Source: Sphingomonas gellani
Lineage (GTDB): Bacteria > Pseudomonadota > Alphaproteobacteria > Sphingomonadales > Sphingomonadaceae
Assembly (NCBI RefSeq): GCF_900110035.1
Contig: NZ_FOCF01000004.1
Span: forward strand, 131,501-195,500
Length of the DNA: 64,000 nucleotides
Direction: 5' to 3'
The notes under the pieces were generated by a model that saw only the letters and a program-made list of their open reading frames with translations, ran no database searches and was not told the DNA's origin. Below, piece after piece: positions 59,559-64,000 of this stretch. The first letter of the stretch is position 1; the number at the start of each line of letters is the position of its first letter. Made by a program: the position numbers and the translations under genes.

Positions 59559-59624
59559 GGCGGCGATGTAGGGGCTGCCCCTGGGTTTGGCGATGGCGGC
59601 GCGATCGTGGTCCGGTAGGCGGTA

Positions 59625-60089
59625 TCAGGCGGGCGCGAGCCGATCGGCCTTGCGGACGATCGTGGCGGCGCCCGCCAGCACGGCGGCATCCTCGACGAAC
59701 CCGGTCGGCGTCTGGCCGTATCGCGGCATGGTCGCCATGCGCGCGCGCCAGCCGGGGTAGGAGGCGACGACCGCCGTCACCCCGCCGATCGCCGCGCCCA
59801 GCCAGCGCTGCCGCTTCGGCGCCAGTGCGGCGCCCGCGACGGCGGAGGTGACGAACCGCGCGGCCAGGCCGATCGGCACGATGCGGTCGGGCGCGGTCTT
59901 CTGCTTGTCGCCGGCCATTTCGCCGATCGCCAGGGCGACCGCGCCTGCGGCGACCAGCGGATGCGCCAGCAGCGCCGGCGCGCCGTTGTCCTTGGGCAGT
60001 TCGCCGCGGGCGGAAGCTACCGCCACGGTCGCCAGCGGCGTCATCGCGCGCTGTCCACCCACCAGCCCCATCAGGAACGACGCAAGCAT
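59625..60089 (-). CDS. DUF4126-type small membrane protein
   Basis: A 154-residue protein with about four hydrophobic segments and the opening MGLVGGQRAMTPLATVA, characteristic of DUF4126 membrane proteins. Function unknown. Divergent from the peptide transporter with a 179-base gap in which no site was recognised. Confidence 0.75.
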   Translation of the reverse strand: MLASFLMGLVGGQRAMTPLATVAVASARGELPKDNGAPALLAHPLVAAGAVALAIGEMAGDKQKTAPDRIVPIGLAARFVTSAVAGAALAPKRQRWLGAAIGGVTAVVASYPGWRARMATMPRYGQTPTGFVEDAAVLAGAATIVRKADRLAPA

Positions 60090-60268
60090 GTCATTATCCT
60101 CCGCTTTCGCAACCGCGGTCCCAACGCCTGGCGGGGTAGGTCGGGTTCCCTGGCCCTTGCCCGTCCGGCCTTGGGCGAACGATGTTTACACCTGCCGCTT
60201 TGCCGCTAGGTTCCGCTGCAACCAGGCCGCCGACCAACGGCCGTGTTTTCAGGAGCGTATCCAGACCC

Positions 60269-62086
60269 ATGGTGGACACCCCGACCGCGGACACCCCGCG
60301 CGAGCCGGACATCAGTCACATCAACCCGGCCGCAGAGGCGACCTGGTTCGGCCACCCCCGCCAACTCGCCCGGCTGTTCACCACGGAGATGTGGGAGCGG
60401 TTCGGCTATTACGGCATGCGGGCGCTGCTGACGCTGTATCTGACCCAGCATTTCCTGTTCGGCGATCGCGCGGCGACCGGCCTGTACGGCGGCTACACCG
60501 CGCTGGTCTATCTGACGCCGCTGGTCGGCGGCTATCTGGCCGACCAGTATCTGGGGTCGAAGCGTGCGGTGAAGTTCGGCGCGATCCTGATGAGCCTAGG
60601 CTATCTGACGCTGGCGTTCGGTGGACAGGCGGCAAAGCCCTATGCCACCGTCGACGGTCAGCGGTACGAGGTGGCGGTGGAGCGCAATGCGGCGGGCGCG
60701 GAGACGCGCTACGTGCTGGACGGCGGGCAGCGGCTGGCGATCAAGGGTAACGACGACGGCACCGTGTCGCTGCTCGGCGCGAACGGCCAACCGGCGCGGA
60801 CGATCGCGAAGGGCGGCTTCGCCTCGGACGGGGAACGCAGCCCCTTCTACACCGCGATCCTGCTACTCGCGCTGTCGATGATCTCGGTCGGCAACGGCTT
60901 CTTCAAGCCGAACATCTCGACCATGGTCGGCGAACTGTACGAACAGGGCGACCGACGACGCGATGCCGGTTTCACCATCTTCTACATGGGCATCAACCTC
61001 GGCTCGCTGTTGTCGCAATTCCTCTGCCCGCTCTTGGCACAGGGTATTCCCGGCGTCTGGGCGGGCCTGGGCTGGTGGGCCGGGTTCGCGCTGGCGGCGT
61101 TCGGCATGTTCCTGTCGTGGAGCCTGATACAGTTCGATGGCGGTCGCCTGACGGGGTACGGCGAACAGCCGGCCGGACAGCCGGCGAACCGCGCGATCGG
61201 CATCTATGCCGCCGCGCTGATCGGCATCCCCTTGTTCTACCTGCTGTTCGTCAACCTGATGAACAATGCGGAGGCGACGGCGGCGTCGAGCGGCATCGTC
61301 GGATATCTGCTGGCGCTGCCACTGATGGGCAAGCTGTTGTTCGGAACCTTCCTGGTCGCGGTGCCCGGCATCCTGATCTGGTCGTGGCGCGTCGGTGACA
61401 GGCGTGAGTTCCAGATGATGCTGGCGGCGATGGTGCTCATCACCTTCAACGTCGTGTTCTGGACCCTGTTCGAACAGGCGGGATCCAGCCTGATCCTGTT
61501 CGCCGACCGCAACACCGACCTGACCATCTTCGGCTATCCGATCACCGCGGGGCAGACGCAGACCTTCAACGCGCTGTTCATCGTGCTGTTCGCGCCGGTC
61601 ATGGCCGCGCTGTGGACCGCGCTCGCCCGGCGCGGGCTGGAGCCGTCGATCCCGGTCAAGTTCGGCATCGCGCTGATCGGCGTCGGCGCCGGCTTCCTGT
61701 TCCTGGTCTGGGGCGGGCAGTTCGCGGGTGCGGACTTCAAGGTTGCGATCTGGTGGCTGGTCGGGCTGTACCTGATCCATTCGCTGGCGGAGCTGTGCAT
61801 CTCCCCCGTCGGCCTGTCGATGGTGACCAAACTGTCGATCGCGCGCATCGTCGGGCTGATGATGGGCGTGTGGTTCCTGTCGATCTCCGTCGCACAATAT
61901 TTCGCGGGCGTGGTGGCGCAGGTCGCCAGCGTCGAGACGGTCGGCGGACAGGTCACCAACCTGAAGGTCAGCCTGGACACCTATAACGGCGTGTTCTGGA
62001 CCATCGGCCTGGCCGCCGCGATCATCGGCGCCGGGTTGCTGGCCCTGTCGCCCTTCATCAAACGGTGGATGCACGGGGTACAGTGA
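60269..62086 (+). CDS. POT/PTR family proton-coupled peptide transporter
   Basis: A 605-residue inner-membrane peptide symporter. Signatures: TTEMWERFGYYGMRALL in helix 1 (ExxER motif), GGYLADQYLG, and FYMGINLGSLLSQFLCPLL. A loop of about 90 residues after helix 4 (rich in Gly/Asp, from about residue 140) separates two halves and is larger than in most POT proteins. About 12-14 membrane segments. ATG at 60269 lies 13 bases after AGGAG, slightly far. It probably imports di- and tripeptides. Confidence 0.9.
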   Translation: MVDTPTADTPREPDISHINPAAEATWFGHPRQLARLFTTEMWERFGYYGMRALLTLYLTQHFLFGDRAATGLYGGYTALVYLTPLVGGYLADQYLGSKRAVKFGAILMSLGYLTLAFGGQAAKPYATVDGQRYEVAVERNAAGAETRYVLDGGQRLAIKGNDDGTVSLLGANGQPARTIAKGGFASDGERSPFYTAILLLALSMISVGNGFFKPNISTMVGELYEQGDRRRDAGFTIFYMGINLGSLLSQFLCPLLAQGIPGVWAGLGWWAGFALAAFGMFLSWSLIQFDGGRLTGYGEQPAGQPANRAIGIYAAALIGIPLFYLLFVNLMNNAEATAASSGIVGYLLALPLMGKLLFGTFLVAVPGILIWSWRVGDRREFQMMLAAMVLITFNVVFWTLFEQAGSSLILFADRNTDLTIFGYPITAGQTQTFNALFIVLFAPVMAALWTALARRGLEPSIPVKFGIALIGVGAGFLFLVWGGQFAGADFKVAIWWLVGLYLIHSLAELCISPVGLSMVTKLSIARIVGLMMGVWFLSISVAQYFAGVVAQVASVETVGGQVTNLKVSLDTYNGVFWTIGLAAAIIGAGLLALSPFIKRWMHGVQ

Positions 62087-62096
62087 GGGGAGCGCG

Positions 62097-62122
62097 GGGC
62101 CGGGTTCGAGAGGACCCGGCCC
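62097..62122 (+). terminator. Hairpin after peptide transporter
   Basis: GGGCCGGGT and its complement ACCCGGCCC enclose an 8-base loop, 10 bases after the stop. Strong stem but no T tract, so a factor-assisted or weak terminator. Confidence 0.5.
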
Positions 62123-62173
62123 TGACCGCGGTAGGATGACAGTGCACCGCGCTTGTGCTGGTTTCGGGGGAGG

Positions 62174-62545
62174 ATGACGATGACTGTCGCGATGTAATTG
62201 GCGGCGCTCGCCATGGCAGCTGTTCAGGAGGCGAGTGGCACCCAGGCGGCGATTTCCCCACCCAAACCACTGCCGCGTCAGGACGGCATGCTCGGCCAAT
62301 CGCCCTATCCCGGCGAGGCGTTGCGCCTGCATCAGGAAGGAACAACGACACTCACGCTTCATGTGAACGCGAACGGCAGGGTCACCAGGTGTCTCGTCGC
62401 GACAAGCAGCGGATCACCCAGTCTGGACCGCGCCAGTTGCGCCTTTGCGCACGGCGTTCGGTTCGATCCCGCTCGCGATGGCGCGGGTGTGACTGTCGAA
62501 GGCGACACCAGCTTTCCCATGCACTGGCGTCTGCCGCGCGACTAG
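62174..62545 (+). pseudogene. TonB C-terminal domain protein, stop codon in signal peptide
   Basis: GGGGGAGG precedes ATG codons at 62174 and 62180, which open MTMTVAM, then an in-frame TAA at 62195-62197, then the continuation LAALAMAAVQEASG. Together these would be a normal signal peptide. The mature part has a TonB_C-like domain (TTLTLHVNANGRV, SGSPSLDRASCAFAHGVRFDPA, ending WRLP). As read, either the gene is broken by one nonsense codon, or translation restarts at TTG 62198 or ATG 62213 and yields a shorter leader without charged residues. The rest of the frame is intact, so the event would be recent, or a sequencing error. Confidence 0.6.
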
Positions 62546-62628
62546 GATGTCCGCTCGATAGTGCCGGGCGAAGATGGCGCGCCGGCGCCCCGGCGCTGAG
62601 GTGATCGGTCGATCCTCGCTCACCCTCG

Positions 62629-63891
62629 CTAGTCCGCCAAGATCCGATCCGCCTCGTCCTCACGACCCCGGCCGCCCCGCGCGGCCACGGCCAGCGTCAC
62701 CGCCAGGTCCATCGTCACATTGCCCAGCGTGCGGAAGATATCGGGCACCGTCTCCACCGCCACCAGCAGCCCCAGCGGCGCGACCGGCGCGCCGAAGGTG
62801 ACGACGATCGGCGCGATGGCGCTGATGAAGCTGACTTGGCCCGGCAGGCTGACCGACCCCAGCGAGGTCAGCGTCGCGATCAGCACCGCCGCCGCCATGG
62901 TCGCCGCCCCGATCGGCGCACCGAACCAGTGGGCGACATAGATCGCCACCGCGAGGTTCATTGCCGGCCCCGTCGCGCGCATCATCACCACCGCCAGCGG
63001 CAGCACCACGCCCGACGTGTCCGCCCGCACGCCCAGCGCCTCCGCCCCCTTCAGCATGGTCGGCAGGCTGGCGAGCGACGATTGGGTGGAGATCGCCACC
63101 GCCTGCGCCGGCAGAGCGCCGCGCGCGAACCGGCCCAGCGGCACCCGCCCGACCAGCGCCGCCAGGGGATAGGCGAACAGGCTGACCACCACCCCCACCG
63201 CCGACACGATCGCGACATAATGGACCAGCGCCCCGAACGCCGCGCTCCCGGCCTTGGCGCCCACCGCAAAGGCGAGCGCGAACACGCCCAGCGGCGCGAC
63301 CCAGATGATCCAGTTGATCATCACCAGCACCGTGTCGCGCATCGCGCGGAAGAACGCGGTCAGCGTGGCGCGCCCCTCCGGCTCGATCCGGGTCAGCGCG
63401 AACGCGAACAGCAAGGTGAAGATGATGAGCGACAGGAACGCGCTGTTCGCCGCCGCCGCGACGATGTTGGTCGGCACCAGCGTGGCGAAGAACGCACCGA
63501 TCGGCGGCGCGGCGGCGGGGGGCGGCACGTCGCTCAACGCCGCGCGCAACGCCTGCGCCGATCCTGCGGGCAGCGGCACCAGATCGAGAAACAGCGGTGT
63601 CAGCAGCGCCGCCAGCACCGCACTGGACAGCATCACCACCAGGATCATCGCGATGGCGCGCGCCGCCGTGCGCCCGGCCTTCACCGCCTCCGCCGTTGCC
63701 GCGATGCCGGTGACCAGCAGCGATACGACCAGGGGGATGATCGTCATCTGCAACGCGTTCAGCCACGCGGTGCCGACCGGCTCCGCGATCGGCAGCAAGG
63801 CCGCCGCGACACCGGGCTCCGCACGCGCGGCCAGGATGCCGAGCGCCAGGCCCAGAACAAGCGACAACAGAATACGGGTGGGCTGCGACAC
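62629..63891 (-). CDS. Dicarboxylate/amino acid:cation symporter (DAACS family)
   Basis: A 420-residue symporter of the GltP/DctA family with about eight membrane segments and two re-entrant loops. PLVVSLLVTGIAA near residue 53 and QSSLASLPTML (about 275-285, in place of the TSSSxATLP hairpin) are recognisable. The usual NMDGT motif is altered to RATGPAMNLA, so the substrate may differ from glutamate or C4-dicarboxylates. Divergent from glmM. Confidence 0.85.
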   Translation of the reverse strand: MSQPTRILLSLVLGLALGILAARAEPGVAAALLPIAEPVGTAWLNALQMTIIPLVVSLLVTGIAATAEAVKAGRTAARAIAMILVVMLSSAVLAALLTPLFLDLVPLPAGSAQALRAALSDVPPPAAAPPIGAFFATLVPTNIVAAAANSAFLSLIIFTLLFAFALTRIEPEGRATLTAFFRAMRDTVLVMINWIIWVAPLGVFALAFAVGAKAGSAAFGALVHYVAIVSAVGVVVSLFAYPLAALVGRVPLGRFARGALPAQAVAISTQSSLASLPTMLKGAEALGVRADTSGVVLPLAVVMMRATGPAMNLAVAIYVAHWFGAPIGAATMAAAVLIATLTSLGSVSLPGQVSFISAIAPIVVTFGAPVAPLGLLVAVETVPDIFRTLGNVTMDLAVTLAVAARGGRGREDEADRILAD

Positions 63892-63961
63892 GCTCGCGAT
63901 CCTTGAACGAAAGCGCTATGGCGCGCCGAAACAGGCTGCATAGCGGATGGAAGCTCCTCCC

Positions 63962-64000
63962 ATGGCAAGGAAATATTTCGGCACCGATGGCATTCGTGGC
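63962..64000 (+). CDS. glmM: Phosphoglucosamine mutase, 5' end only
   Basis: The last 39 bases encode MARKYFGTDGIRG, the highly conserved start of GlmM, which converts glucosamine-6-phosphate to glucosamine-1-phosphate for peptidoglycan and lipopolysaccharide precursors. The gene runs off the window. A GGAAG tract lies about 10 bases before the ATG. Confidence 0.85.
   Translation, partial: MARKYFGTDGIRG

Noticed and set aside
1..64000. CRISPR arrays, tRNA or rRNA genes, insertion sequences
   Set aside because: I read for regularly spaced repeats, cloverleaf-like arms and transposase frames and found none that stand up; the only mobile-type gene is the recombinase at 942-1520.

Overview
The window is high-GC alphaproteobacterial DNA, most likely from a sphingomonad (Sphingomonas or a close relative). 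I infer this from the very large TonB-dependent receptors with Q-rich N-termini, the SapC / cupin_8 / tryptophan-halogenase-like gene set, the tightly overlapping start and stop codons, and the housekeeping genes on the right side. There is no whole-genome evidence behind that call.

Layout. (1) 1-3.2 kb is a lower-GC accessory stretch: a hairpin-rich region with no gene (1-941), a serine recombinase (942-1520) with a res-like inverted repeat upstream, an orphan protein with a HEPN-like R-x4-H motif (1926-2666), and remnant-like DNA to 3204. (2) 3.2-47.5 kb is one large plant-polysaccharide (arabinoxylan/arabinan) utilisation locus. It has two giant TonB receptors (11738-15262, 42532-45576), a sugar-porter MFS transporter, a LacI-family regulator, GH10 xylanase, four GH43 enzymes, GH51, GH9, GH3, GH27, a GH141-like beta-helix protein, a serine esterase and an SGNH acetylesterase. 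Embedded in it are five flavin-dependent tryptophan-halogenase-like genes, three JmjC/cupin_8-like genes and one SapC gene, whose role in such loci is not established. (3) 47.6-49.9 kb holds a third, siderophore-type receptor with a Fur-box-like site. (4) 50-64 kb is ordinary chromosome: a KaiC-like ATPase with a hybrid histidine kinase, PAP2 phosphatase, galE, msrA, Sua5-type tRNA threonylcarbamoyladenosine synthase, arylamine N-acetyltransferase, an Ivy-like lipoprotein with a GntR regulator, nitroreductase, a DUF4126 protein, a POT peptide transporter, a TonB-C gene interrupted in its signal peptide, a DAACS symporter and the first 13 codons of glmM.

How the locus seems to work. The receptors import oligosaccharides across the outer membrane. 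Secreted or periplasmic xylanase, arabinofuranosidase, xylosidase, galactosidase and esterase activities trim them. The MFS protein imports the monosaccharide. A 14-bp CpG-centred palindrome (consensus close to TGATAGCGCTAACA) recurs at 11627, 20073, 21303, 27328, 27436 and 45683. Each copy lies in the promoter gap of a cluster operon, which points to one LacI-type regulon; the regulator at 20202-21287 is the obvious candidate. The halogenase-like and cupin genes sit in those same operons, mostly divergent from a receptor, so they are probably induced by the same sugar.

The most promising undescribed system is this receptor-linked halogenase/cupin/SapC module, including one halogenase paralogue that has lost the catalytic lysine and the WxWxIP motif. 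No tRNA, rRNA, CRISPR array or insertion sequence was recognised.
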